Assembly (NCBI GenBank): GCA_002441095.1
Contig: DJVG01000034.1
Coordinates: 1-56,152, forward strand
Origin: Elusimicrobia bacterium UBA6262
Lineage (GTDB): Bacteria; CAYTYR01; UBA6262
Direction: 5' to 3'
Length of the DNA stretch: 56,152 nucleotides
Positions within the stretch are counted from its first letter, which is position 1, and each line of letters starts with the position of its first letter. The position numbers were made by a program, and so were the translations under genes. This document shows positions 23,186-32,011 of the stretch, piece by piece. The notes under the pieces are model-generated. The model did not search any database. It saw only the letters and a program-made list of their open reading frames with translations, and had not been told where the DNA came from.

Positions 23186-24312
23186 CCTGTTAGGCCTCCA
23201 AATATTTTCTCGTATTGACCCGCGATCCTGTCCCAGGAGTAATTCTGGATAAAGGCAGAAGCATTGGCTCCCATTTTATCACGATAACCGGCATCCCTGA
23301 CCAGTTTGAATATTTTATCCTGCAATTCACCGGGATTTTCCGGATCCTTCAATAATAATCCTGTCTCTCCGTCTGTGATCAATTCCGCAGCCCCGGCCAG
23401 CCGGCTGGTAATTACCGGCAAGCCGCTGGCCATGGCTTCAGTGATCACCAAACCAAACGGTTCTAGTTTTGTCGGCAGTACAAAAACATCGCTGGCCGCA
23501 TAAAACCGGTTCATATCGTGGCGCGGCCCGCAAAAGTAAGTCTGCTCTTTTATCTTTAGTTTCCTGATCAAGCCAGTGTACCGGTCAGGGCTATCCCCGC
23601 CTACTATGAGCAGCTTTACAGGAGCATTTTGCATCGGTAAAGCAACTGCTTCCAAAAGCGTCCTTAATCCTTTGCGTTTAAACTCGTTAGCCGCAAAGAG
23701 CAATAAGATATCGGTCTCGGAAAATCCCAGCTCCTGGCGCAGCCCTGGCCTGTATCTATTCCTGTTCTCAGGGGTAAATTCTACAGTATTAACCCCATTA
23801 TAGATCACGGTTATATCTTCTTCCGGGAGCTGATAATACTTGCCCAGGTCATTTTTGGTCAACCGGGAAATACTGATGATTTTTTTATAGTGGCCCTTTT
23901 TCAGTGAATTCTTTTCTAAAAAGAGCACTATATGGTGCAATGGATTCAGCCAGTATTTCAATCGTTCCCATGGATCTTTCTTTTTTATTTCGATCCAGGC
24001 CCGGTGGCAGCTATGCGCTACCAGGATATCAGCCTTGGAAACATCCCCCAGCGGGCCTATGACCAGGTCAAAAGAGCTGGTTTTTAATTTCCTGCTGCCA
24101 CACCAAACAAAACTAAAGACTTTTAAAAAAAACGGCCAGAAAATTGCTTTTATTTTGTGGAAAATAATATTAGCTCTAATCAGGTCTTTATCCCAGCAGT
24201 TTGTAAAAACATGTATGCTATGATCCTGGCTGAATTTTTCAGCCAGTTCTACTACACAACGGGAAATTCCTCCTTTTTTGGTATAAGACCTGGTAACAAA
24301 AACAATATTCAA
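23182..24312 (-). CDS. glycosyltransferase family 4
   Basis: A 376-residue GT-B transferase. The acceptor domain starts with TRSYTKKGGISRCVVELAE. The donor domain includes LLFAANEFKRKGLRTLLEA and the full E-x7-E motif in LEPFGLVITEAMASGLPVI. It resembles WaaG-type LPS core glucosyltransferases in having a short linker and the FAANEFKRKG segment, but substrate is not readable. Starts 16 nt after the MurJ-like gene and overlaps the following GT4 (ATGA). Confidence 0.87.
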   Translation of the reverse strand: MNIVFVTRSYTKKGGISRCVVELAEKFSQDHSIHVFTNCWDKDLIRANIIFHKIKAIFWPFFLKVFSFVWCGSRKLKTSSFDLVIGPLGDVSKADILVAHSCHRAWIEIKKKDPWERLKYWLNPLHHIVLFLEKNSLKKGHYKKIISISRLTKNDLGKYYQLPEEDITVIYNGVNTVEFTPENRNRYRPGLRQELGFSETDILLLFAANEFKRKGLRTLLEAVALPMQNAPVKLLIVGGDSPDRYTGLIRKLKIKEQTYFCGPRHDMNRFYAASDVFVLPTKLEPFGLVITEAMASGLPVITSRLAGAAELITDGETGLLLKDPENPGELQDKIFKLVRDAGYRDKMGANASAFIQNYSWDRIAGQYEKIFGGLTG

Positions 24313-24328
24313 ATTCGTTTAATCTCCT

Positions 24329-25933
24329 TTAACCTGCTTTTTGCCACCTTTTTTTGATCATATCCAAAAACGCATCTGTCTGTTCCACTTTAAGCACAGA
24401 GATCAGGAGCAGGTAAAGTACAGTTATCACCAGGCCGACGATGCCTAAACTGAGTATTTGTCCCAGGAAAGTATTTTGGGCCAAGATAAGATTGAGTTTG
24501 GACAGGCACAACACACCTGCTCCCACCGAGATCAAGCCGGAGACAATGGTTTTTATAAAATCAGCGGCTAACCGCTTTAATTTTAATTTACCGATCTTCC
24601 TCTGCAAGTAGATCAACAATAAGCCCATTTGCACCATCGCGGCTATTGAGCTGGCCAGGGCCAGGCCATTTTGCGCCATCAGGGTGATCAAAAGCAAACT
24701 CAGGACAATATTGCTAACTACAGCGGTTACCGCCAGTTTGACCGGGGTTTTAGTATCACTAAGAGCATAAAAAGACCTGATCAGGACATAATTCACAGCC
24801 AAAGCAAAGGTACCGATGGCAAAATATACCAGCACTCCTGAAGTCAGGATCGTGGCTTGCCGGTCAAATGCTCCCCTTTCAAAAAGGAACCTGATCACCG
24901 GCAGGCTAAGGAAGGCTAAAGCAAGCGTTAACGGCACCGTAATGATCAAACATACCCTGATCGCCTTGGAAACTATTTCCCTGAATTTTTCATGTTCATT
25001 CAAAGCTATATGCCAGGATAAACTGGGAAAAATTGCGGTAGAAACCGCTACCCCAAAGACACTGGGCGCGATCTGGTTAATAAGATTGGCATAATTCAAC
25101 GCGGAAATACTGCCGGCGGATAGGCCGGAAGCCAGTATTTTACTGACCACAATATTCAACTGGTTCACGGAAAGTCCCAGGATCAAGGGAAACCAGAGGA
25201 CCCCGATCTTTTTAATGCCTTCCTGTTCCAAACTGAATTTCGGAAGGTAGCGTAATCCTTTTTTATATAAGAGCGGCAGGTTTATCACCGTGATAAGCAC
25301 TCCACCTATAAGCGCGCCGACCACCAGAGCATATATATCAATGAACGGAGCCAGTAAAAGCATGCATACTATATTGGCGGTATTTAAGAGCAGCGGCTGT
25401 AAAGCTGGTACCGTGAAATGGTGATAAGAATTAAGAATAGCGCCAAAAAGCGAAGCTAGCCCGAGGAAAATAATAGCCGGGAAAAATAAGCGGGTAAGCC
25501 TGATCGCCAGGTCTAAAGTTTCACCCTTGAAGCCTGGAGCAACCAGGCGAGTCAGGGTGGGAGCAAAAATTATCCCAAACAAAGTCATGAGGACCAGGGC
25601 TACAACAAGTATATTAAATATGCCGGACGCCAGCTTTTGTGCCTCTTCTTCCTGATTTTTAGCCAGATAGGTAGTATAAACAGGAATAAAAGCGCTGGTT
25701 AATGCCCCCCCAGCCAGCACATCCCTGAGCAATTCAGGGATATTGGACGCCACGAAATAAGCATCAGTCTTATAGGTAGCGCCAAATTTCGCTGCCAGGA
25801 TAAAACTGCCAATAAAGCCAAATACCTTGCTGACCAAGGCTATCACCGTGATCATCACAGTCGCACTGGCAATTACTTTTTTGGGAGCAGTAGCATCTGC
25901 TATTTGCTGGTCAGTTAAAATGTCATTATCCAT
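24329..25933 (-). CDS. murJ: MurJ/MviN-type lipid II flippase family protein
   Basis: Polytopic inner-membrane protein of 534 residues with about 14 predicted helices, of the MOP exporter superfamily. Diagnostic MurJ segments are SKVFGFIGSFILAAKFGATYKTDAYFVA near residues 35-62, LLRDVLAGGALTSAFIPVY at 70-88 and an Arg/Lys-rich pattern in the early helices. MurJ flips lipid II for peptidoglycan. Its place among glycosyltransferase and VanZ-like genes leaves open a role in moving another lipid-linked glycan. A separate Wzx-like flippase lies at 32011. ATG 25933 lacks a strong ribosome site but matches homologs. Confidence 0.9.
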   Translation of the reverse strand: MDNDILTDQQIADATAPKKVIASATVMITVIALVSKVFGFIGSFILAAKFGATYKTDAYFVASNIPELLRDVLAGGALTSAFIPVYTTYLAKNQEEEAQKLASGIFNILVVALVLMTLFGIIFAPTLTRLVAPGFKGETLDLAIRLTRLFFPAIIFLGLASLFGAILNSYHHFTVPALQPLLLNTANIVCMLLLAPFIDIYALVVGALIGGVLITVINLPLLYKKGLRYLPKFSLEQEGIKKIGVLWFPLILGLSVNQLNIVVSKILASGLSAGSISALNYANLINQIAPSVFGVAVSTAIFPSLSWHIALNEHEKFREIVSKAIRVCLIITVPLTLALAFLSLPVIRFLFERGAFDRQATILTSGVLVYFAIGTFALAVNYVLIRSFYALSDTKTPVKLAVTAVVSNIVLSLLLITLMAQNGLALASSIAAMVQMGLLLIYLQRKIGKLKLKRLAADFIKTIVSGLISVGAGVLCLSKLNLILAQNTFLGQILSLGIVGLVITVLYLLLISVLKVEQTDAFLDMIKKRWQKAG

Positions 25934-25947
25934 ATTTTTGAATTATA

Positions 25948-26523
25948 TCATAAATGAGGAGACTTGGGAAGAATTTTGGCAGTTTTTTGGTAACATACAA
26001 CGGTCAGGATCAAGCCCAGCAAACCGCTTACTATATTCAGTATTATATCCCTGATATCCCCTACCCTGTTCGGGAGACAATACTGGATGATCTCATCCAG
26101 GGTGCCAATAAAGCATACGGTAAGGAAGGTTTGCCAGTAACCAGTCAGTACCGGCCTGGCTGACGAGTATATTTGGTAAACCAGGAAGCTTAAGAAGCCA
26201 TATTCCAGCAAGTGGATCCTTTCCTCAGGGATCTTTAATACTTTCAGCCCATACCCATACAAAAAGAAGACCGCAGATACGACGAGCCATTGTTTCCAAG
26301 TAAGCTTGCTTCTAATAAATGTCACGGCCAGACCGAACATCATGGCTATAAGCACAACGTCAGTATACAGGCCGAATCTTATGCCCAAATGAGCTTTTAA
26401 ATAATTTAAAACCGGTCGCATGACCGGCAAGGTTAAATAGATCAAAACTACATAACTTATCACCATGATGATCCTGGCTCTATTTGTTTTCAAATTCAGC
26501 ATTTTCTTCCCTATACATTTCAT
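25948..26523 (-). CDS. VanZ-like family membrane protein
   Basis: Small membrane protein of 191 residues with four or five hydrophobic helices and the VanZ-family features: a charged loop HLLEYGFLSFLVY and a later FIGTLDEIIQYCLPNRVGDIRDIILN segment, in which the acidic and arginine residues are typical. VanZ of enterococci gives low-level teicoplanin resistance by unknown means; relatives are often found with polysaccharide genes. ATGA overlap with the upstream GT4 gene. The first Met or Met8 could be used. Confidence 0.8.
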   Translation of the reverse strand: MKCIGKKMLNLKTNRARIIMVISYVVLIYLTLPVMRPVLNYLKAHLGIRFGLYTDVVLIAMMFGLAVTFIRSKLTWKQWLVVSAVFFLYGYGLKVLKIPEERIHLLEYGFLSFLVYQIYSSARPVLTGYWQTFLTVCFIGTLDEIIQYCLPNRVGDIRDIILNIVSGLLGLILTVVCYQKTAKILPKSPHL

Positions 26524-27620
26524 AAGACTTCTTTATATACTTGTATGTGTTCTTTAGCGGCTCTTTCCCAGGTAAACTGCCTGGCTCTTTGGAATCCTTT
26601 TTCCCTGAGTCGCTGGCGCAAGTCCTGGTCGCTTAAGACATTATCAATAGCGTAGGTAAAACCAGGAATATCAGCAGGATTAATGATCACTGCTGCCTCC
26701 CCGGAAACTTCAGGCAGGGAGCTGGACCGGGAACAAACTACCGGGGTACCACAAGCCATGGCTTCCAGCACCGGCAAACCAAATCCTTCATATGAAGAAG
26801 GGAAAGCCAGCAAGCCGGCTTGGGTATAAAGCGCCGGGAGATCATCTTCCGGGAAATAACCGGTAAAGACTATTCTTTCTCCCATATTTAAAGCATCAAT
26901 GGTCTGATAAATTTCTTTGCGGCGCAGGTCTTGCCGGCCGGTTATGACCAATTTGTATTCTTGTACCGCCTGGCTTCGGCTAAAGGCAGCGATCAGCGCC
27001 GGGATATTCTTCCTTTTTTCGTGATTACCCACATATAATATATATTTTTCCGGAAGATTATATTTTGCCAGCCGCAGATATGGGTCCTTGACTGATTGAT
27101 AGTTAGTATCCACCGCCGGATAAATAACCCTGATTTTTGACTCTGGCACATGAATAGTATTCATAATATCCTGCTTGCTGTATTGGGAATCAGTAATGAT
27201 CAATCTGGAATGACGGCAGGCAAACCCGATCATAAAAGCCGCATAGAACCTGGCGGGGATACCCTGGCAGGCGCCGGAAGATCTTAAACAGGAGAGATCA
27301 TGTATGGTCACTACGAAAGGGATTTTTTTGCGCAGAGCCACATTAAAATTAGGGAAATGGGCCAGGTCAGGTTTAAGCGCAGCCAGATAATAGGTTAACA
27401 TGGCCTGTTCTTTCAGGCCGTAAAATCTGGTCCGGCTCAGCGCCTGCATCACAGCAGTGTGCTCAAGCCGGCCTAAATATTTTTCATCGCCGCTGTTAAG
27501 GAACGCGGTTAGCTGGATATCTTCTCCAGAAGCCAGCTGGTCAATGTTTTTGATTATATTCTGTATATAGCATCCGATACCGGCATTACCCAGCATGCGC
27601 GCATCAATAAACAATTTCAT
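26520..27620 (-). CDS. glycosyltransferase family 4
   Basis: A 366-residue mannosyl-/hexosyl-transferase-like GT4. Features are IDARMLGNAGIGCYIQNI at the N terminus (glycine loop), TIHDLSCLR, YILYVGNHEKRKNIPALIAAF and GFGLPVLEAMACGTPVV with the E-x7-E pair. The N-terminal IDARML-x-G(I)G pattern is common in MtfB/WbdA-like mannosyltransferases, which is suggestive only. Overlaps its upstream GT4 neighbour by 4 nt (ATGA) and the VanZ-like gene downstream by 4 nt. Confidence 0.87.
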   Translation of the reverse strand: MKLFIDARMLGNAGIGCYIQNIIKNIDQLASGEDIQLTAFLNSGDEKYLGRLEHTAVMQALSRTRFYGLKEQAMLTYYLAALKPDLAHFPNFNVALRKKIPFVVTIHDLSCLRSSGACQGIPARFYAAFMIGFACRHSRLIITDSQYSKQDIMNTIHVPESKIRVIYPAVDTNYQSVKDPYLRLAKYNLPEKYILYVGNHEKRKNIPALIAAFSRSQAVQEYKLVITGRQDLRRKEIYQTIDALNMGERIVFTGYFPEDDLPALYTQAGLLAFPSSYEGFGLPVLEAMACGTPVVCSRSSSLPEVSGEAAVIINPADIPGFTYAIDNVLSDQDLRQRLREKGFQRARQFTWERAAKEHIQVYKEVL

Positions 27621-28720
27621 AAAATTCCATCAATATAAGCCTTGAGGGATTTTTTAAATACTTCTTTATCGAACTTAAGAGCCTGGGCCCGGATAATGTC
27701 CGGATTAAACTTCATTTGCCGGAAATGCTCTACTGCCTTGATCAGAGATGCTGGAGTTTGTTCCTTAAAAAAAACCCCGGTCTGCCCATCCACCACGGTT
27801 TCCAAAGCCCCGCCAGCGGCAAAAGCAATGACCGGCCGGCCGGCAGCCATGGCCTCTACCGGGGCGATGCCAAAGTCTTCTTCCCCGGGGAAAATAAAAG
27901 CCTGGCATTGGCTGCAGTGTTCCGCTATCACTTCATCAGAGACCTGGCCCAGGAATTGGATATTAGGTTTGGCTATCTTCTGCAGGTTCTTTTTATCCGG
28001 TCCTTCCCCGATAATTACCAAAGGCAGGCCTAATCGGTTAAATGCCTCTACTACAACATCCACTCTTTTATATGGATTTAACCTGGAAACTAAAAGAAAA
28101 TAGTCTTTTAACTGCGGAGCGATCTTAAACCTGGCAGTTTCCACCGGAGGATAGATCACCGCAGAGTCCAACCCGTAGCAGCGCTTGATCCGGTCACGGA
28201 TCAGGTTGGAAATGGCAATGAACTTGTCCACCCGGTTATTAGTGCGCAAATCCCATCTTTTTAAATAACGGATGCATCCTTTTAAACCTAACTCCGCCCA
28301 GGACGGGATATGTTCCCGTTCCACATATTTTTCATAGCTCCAGACCCAGCGCATCGGAGTATAACAATAACAAATATGTAGGGTCTTTTGCGCATGTTTA
28401 GCTCCCTTGGCCCAAGCGCTGGACGAAGAAAGGATCAAATCGTAACCGCAAAAATCAAAACTTTCTATAGCCCGTGGATAAAGAGCCAGATACTTCTTGA
28501 AATGTTTCTTGAGCCAAGGCAGTTTTTGCATAAAAGAAGTACGGATATCCATTTTCCGGAAAGTATCCGGCATCTGTTCTGGCAGATAAATTGTAGTATA
28601 AATAGGCGCTTCCGGATAAAGTTCGTGTAAAGCTTCCACTACTTTTTCCGCCCCGCCATACTGGTTCAAATAATCATGGACAATGGCTATTTTCAATCCT
28701 TGCGCCCCTTTATTTATCAT
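27617..28720 (-). CDS. glycosyltransferase family 4
   Basis: GT-B enzyme of about 365 residues. The conserved start is KIAIVHDYLNQYGGAEKVVEAL, followed by THSFMQ-like linkers, FIAISNLIRDRIKRCYG, VSRLNPYKRVDVVVEAF and DFGIAPVEAMAAGRPVIAFAAGG with E-x7-E. This subgroup (WbaZ/WbyL-like, mannosyltransferases in characterised cases) is widespread in O-antigen loci. Start choice: ATG 28720 overlaps the upstream gene's end by 11 nt and has no clear SD. TTG 28696, with AAGGGG 8 nt upstream, may be the true start because the conserved region begins immediately there. Confidence 0.87.
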   Translation of the reverse strand: MINKGAQGLKIAIVHDYLNQYGGAEKVVEALHELYPEAPIYTTIYLPEQMPDTFRKMDIRTSFMQKLPWLKKHFKKYLALYPRAIESFDFCGYDLILSSSSAWAKGAKHAQKTLHICYCYTPMRWVWSYEKYVEREHIPSWAELGLKGCIRYLKRWDLRTNNRVDKFIAISNLIRDRIKRCYGLDSAVIYPPVETARFKIAPQLKDYFLLVSRLNPYKRVDVVVEAFNRLGLPLVIIGEGPDKKNLQKIAKPNIQFLGQVSDEVIAEHCSQCQAFIFPGEEDFGIAPVEAMAAGRPVIAFAAGGALETVVDGQTGVFFKEQTPASLIKAVEHFRQMKFNPDIIRAQALKFDKEVFKKSLKAYIDGIL

Positions 28721-30905
28721 AAAGCACCACTGCTTCACCGCTTATGAGATTCACTAATTTTACTTTGTTTATCCAGGCACAGCCAATTTCCCGCTGGACA
28801 AAAAGGAAGGTAGGTTTATATGGTATTTTCTTCATCTTAACCTGGTAAGGTTTCCATTCCAGGGAATCGATTTTAATCGAAGCGATCAAGCTATCATCGG
28901 CATATATCTCACAGCGGCCGCTGCCAATCTGGTTAGTTTTAGCATTAAACTCTAATTGATATGGCTGCTGATTAACAAAAACCCCTTCAAATTTATATTC
29001 CTTTTGGACAGATGCTTCATATAACCGGATATCATAAAACCAGGTATTACCAGGACTGCGTTGCCGCAGCTCAATCAAGATCTTATCTTTATTTGGAATA
29101 AAGGTCAGGTAGTATTTTTTCTCTGCTTTTTCCGTAACTACAATCCTTTTTTTGTCAAAATCTACCCGAAAGCTTTCCGGACGGTCTGTTTTGGCATTAA
29201 AAGAAAGAGCGTAAGTCTTGCTTTTATCTACTATTACTTCCTGCCTGAGCGCTTCATGCCCAGCATCTTGCCTGGCGAAAATCAAGGCTCCTTTTTTATC
29301 CACAGCGGATTGTATTTCCAATCCCCCGTCACCCCATCTTGTCCATTTTAAATAATTACCCTGATAGTCTTTTAATTCAAATTCCGGATCCTGTAATAAA
29401 TTCGTTTCATCAGTCAACTGCAGATTGATGTCTTTTACTATTTTATATACCCGCACTTTATCATCAGAGTTAAATACTTCTTTAAATCTATTACTATAGG
29501 CCTGGATAAACTGCCGGATGAAGTGCTCAGTTTTGAGTAAGCTTTTTCCATTACCCTGGCTGGAAACAAGATAATTATATTCACCATCCATAATGATTTT
29601 CCATAATTGATCCGGAGCCACCTGGTTTATCCCATCAACCTGAACTCTTGCATATAACGCCATATACCCTGGCTGGGCTGACATAACATGATCATTGCCA
29701 GTGCTGGTCCGGGCAATAAATTCGCCCGCTTCAGCATAATTTCTGGCGATAGGAGGATAAAACAAGCGATGGCTATTTAAATCGATAACATAGTTCATGT
29801 CTATTTGCCCATAGGAGATAATTATCGCTGTTATTATGGCAAAAGAGATTCTTCTCCCGACTATACGTTGGCGATGTATTAAATTTGCGCAATCAGCTAA
29901 AACACTCTGGATCCCGTGGGCAAAATAAAAAAGGAGAAAAGGTATAATTGGTATGAACCATCTGCCGCTTACTTCAAGATAATTTAGGAATACCAGGATA
30001 TAAATAACAATATATATATCAAAAACACTTATGCTTTTGATTACTTTAACTATAAACCCGTAGACTATCGCTAAGCTTATTCCATAGGATATAACAGCCG
30101 AACCCCTGGCCAGCTCAAAGGGTAATACTATTTGCGGGATCCCATTTCGCGCATACCATAATCCCCTGCTTATCATACTTTGGGGATTACTAAATATAGA
30201 GGTTAAATAATGCATGATAGCATTTTTTATATATGAATATTCAAAAATCATCGGGACAATCAGTATTAAGAGAAATGCTATTGCTTTTAAAGACTTTTTA
30301 CTAAAAACAGCGTACAAAACCATGGCCAGAATAAGTATATACCCAACATCGCGTAAATAACTGGCAATTACCCAAAACATGATACTTGCTACTAAGAAAA
30401 TTCCTGCTTTAATACGACTTAATTCACTAAAATATAATTCAAAACAATACATGCTGACAATAGTCATGAATAAAAATGGTATTTCAGTGCTGATCTTACC
30501 AGTAGTAATAAAGATGTCAGGATTTAAAGCGATCAATAGAAAGACCAGGAAAGGAGCAAGTAACTCCTTCTTAAAGCATAGTGCAAAATATTTATAAAGC
30601 AGGAAAAAAGACAAAATTATGAATAAAATATTAAATATTTTTATTATAAATATCGTCACATATACATTTCCGGAAGATAAATAACTTAAAAACACTAAAC
30701 CAGCAGAAAATAATGGATGATTAGAAATATTATTTACAAAAACATGTTTAAGGGTTCTTGTCAACTGCGCAAAATTAGCAAATTCACCTGAGGCCTGCCC
30801 GGCATAATAAGCCTGGTCATCAAAGCCAATACGGTAACTCAGGCATAAAACATACAAGACCAGGATCATGATACCGCTATACCAATATAGCCGTTTTGTT
30901 TTCAT
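28710..30905 (-). CDS. GT39-like membrane glycosyltransferase with C-terminal beta-sandwich region
   Basis: A 731-residue protein in two parts. Residues 1-360 contain about ten membrane helices, with an acidic motif in the first periplasmic loop (GFDDQAYYAGQ, Asp29-Asp30). This is the arrangement in ArnT/PMT-like enzymes that take a sugar from polyprenyl phosphate. Residues about 370-490 form a soluble stretch, and about 490-731 look like two carbohydrate-binding-type beta-sandwich units (LLQDPEFELKDYQG, then YALSFNAKT and YQLEFNAKT). It would act in the periplasm, perhaps modifying the finished glycan. It is the largest gene in the window and is coupled to the upstream GT4 by TAATG. Confidence 0.72.
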   Translation of the reverse strand: MKTKRLYWYSGIMILVLYVLCLSYRIGFDDQAYYAGQASGEFANFAQLTRTLKHVFVNNISNHPLFSAGLVFLSYLSSGNVYVTIFIIKIFNILFIILSFFLLYKYFALCFKKELLAPFLVFLLIALNPDIFITTGKISTEIPFLFMTIVSMYCFELYFSELSRIKAGIFLVASIMFWVIASYLRDVGYILILAMVLYAVFSKKSLKAIAFLLILIVPMIFEYSYIKNAIMHYLTSIFSNPQSMISRGLWYARNGIPQIVLPFELARGSAVISYGISLAIVYGFIVKVIKSISVFDIYIVIYILVFLNYLEVSGRWFIPIIPFLLFYFAHGIQSVLADCANLIHRQRIVGRRISFAIITAIIISYGQIDMNYVIDLNSHRLFYPPIARNYAEAGEFIARTSTGNDHVMSAQPGYMALYARVQVDGINQVAPDQLWKIIMDGEYNYLVSSQGNGKSLLKTEHFIRQFIQAYSNRFKEVFNSDDKVRVYKIVKDINLQLTDETNLLQDPEFELKDYQGNYLKWTRWGDGGLEIQSAVDKKGALIFARQDAGHEALRQEVIVDKSKTYALSFNAKTDRPESFRVDFDKKRIVVTEKAEKKYYLTFIPNKDKILIELRQRSPGNTWFYDIRLYEASVQKEYKFEGVFVNQQPYQLEFNAKTNQIGSGRCEIYADDSLIASIKIDSLEWKPYQVKMKKIPYKPTFLFVQREIGCAWINKVKLVNLISGEAVVLYDK

Positions 30906-32011
30906 TATTCTTGTTCCTTTGGCAGCTGGGCAATAAAAGAGGAGACATTATTTTGAATATTAAAAAGTGTCTGTACCCGTTTAGCTGCCCGCGCAGAAAG
31001 GCCGGCAGCTTTGTCCTTATCCTTCAATAACATATTGACCGCCTGGCTGAAACCGCTCATATCACCCTTCTGGACCAGGATGCCACTATCCTCTCCCACT
31101 ACTTCCGGTATCCCACCCACCCGGCTGGCGACCACCGGCACGCCACAGGCCATGGCTTCTACCAATACCCGTCCGAATGATTCTGATTCTGAAGAAAGGA
31201 CCAAAATATCCAGGCTCTTCATAATGCCGATCACGTCTTTCCTGAAACCGGTGAATATAACTTTGTCTTTAAGTCCTTTTTCCGCCACCAATTTTTCGAT
31301 CTTCCGCCGGTAACTGCCAGCACTGCCAAAATCCCCGCCAATGATCAGGAAACGGGCTTGTGGCTGGTCTTTCAACACCAGTTCCGCCGCTTGTACGAAA
31401 TACTCAAAACCCTTACCCTTATTTAACCTGGCGACCATACCAATTAATAGTGTTCCCTGGTCCAGGGAAAATTCTTTTTTTATATCTACCAACGGTATAC
31501 TGGCATATGCGGCAATATCTATACCATTATAGACTACCTTGATTTTCCGGTTTTTACGTAAAAACCATAAAAAACGGCGTCTGACTGCTTCTGATACCAA
31601 GATCACCCGGTTAGCCATTAAAAAGGAAATAGTATCCAGCAAAGGATGGCGAAAAATCACTCTCACATGCCACAGCAAAGGTTTGTGCTCCAGTTTAGCA
31701 GCCACCCCTCCTATCAGGTTACTCTTGAGGGAATTGGTATGGACGATGTCAGCTTGTTCCCGGAGGATTATATCCCGGATTACCTTCACCGACCGCCAAT
31801 AGGCCAACAGGTTAAGGTTTTTTAACACTGGCATTACCAGCGTCCGCACCGGTAATCCCAAGGCCTCTGCTTCACGCTGCAATCTGCCCTCAGGGCACAA
31901 TAGGACTGGCTGGCAGATATCCCGCGGCAGTGCCTTCAGCAGGGCCAATAAATTCATTTGACCGCCGCCTATTTCCTTATGGTCCTCAATAAATATTATT
32001 TTTTTAGCCAT
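30905..32011 (-). CDS. glycosyltransferase family 4
   Basis: A 368-residue GT4. It has DHKEIGGGQMNLLALLKAL (acceptor glycine loop), LLWHVRVIF, MVARLNKGKGFEYFVQAA and ESFGRVLVEAMACGVPVVASRVGG with both conserved glutamates. Closely related to the GT4 at 37922, which also begins with a GGG(E/Q)-containing loop and has WHVRT and FGRILVEAMAMG; the two look like paralogs from one duplication. TAATG junctions on both sides. Confidence 0.88.
   Translation of the reverse strand: MAKKIIFIEDHKEIGGGQMNLLALLKALPRDICQPVLLCPEGRLQREAEALGLPVRTLVMPVLKNLNLLAYWRSVKVIRDIILREQADIVHTNSLKSNLIGGVAAKLEHKPLLWHVRVIFRHPLLDTISFLMANRVILVSEAVRRRFLWFLRKNRKIKVVYNGIDIAAYASIPLVDIKKEFSLDQGTLLIGMVARLNKGKGFEYFVQAAELVLKDQPQARFLIIGGDFGSAGSYRRKIEKLVAEKGLKDKVIFTGFRKDVIGIMKSLDILVLSSESESFGRVLVEAMACGVPVVASRVGGIPEVVGEDSGILVQKGDMSGFSQAVNMLLKDKDKAAGLSARAAKRVQTLFNIQNNVSSFIAQLPKEQE

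Noticed and set aside
24329..26523. VanZ-like gene as an antibiotic-resistance island
   Set aside because: No VanA-type ligase or VanS/R genes nearby; VanZ-like proteins are common in polysaccharide loci.
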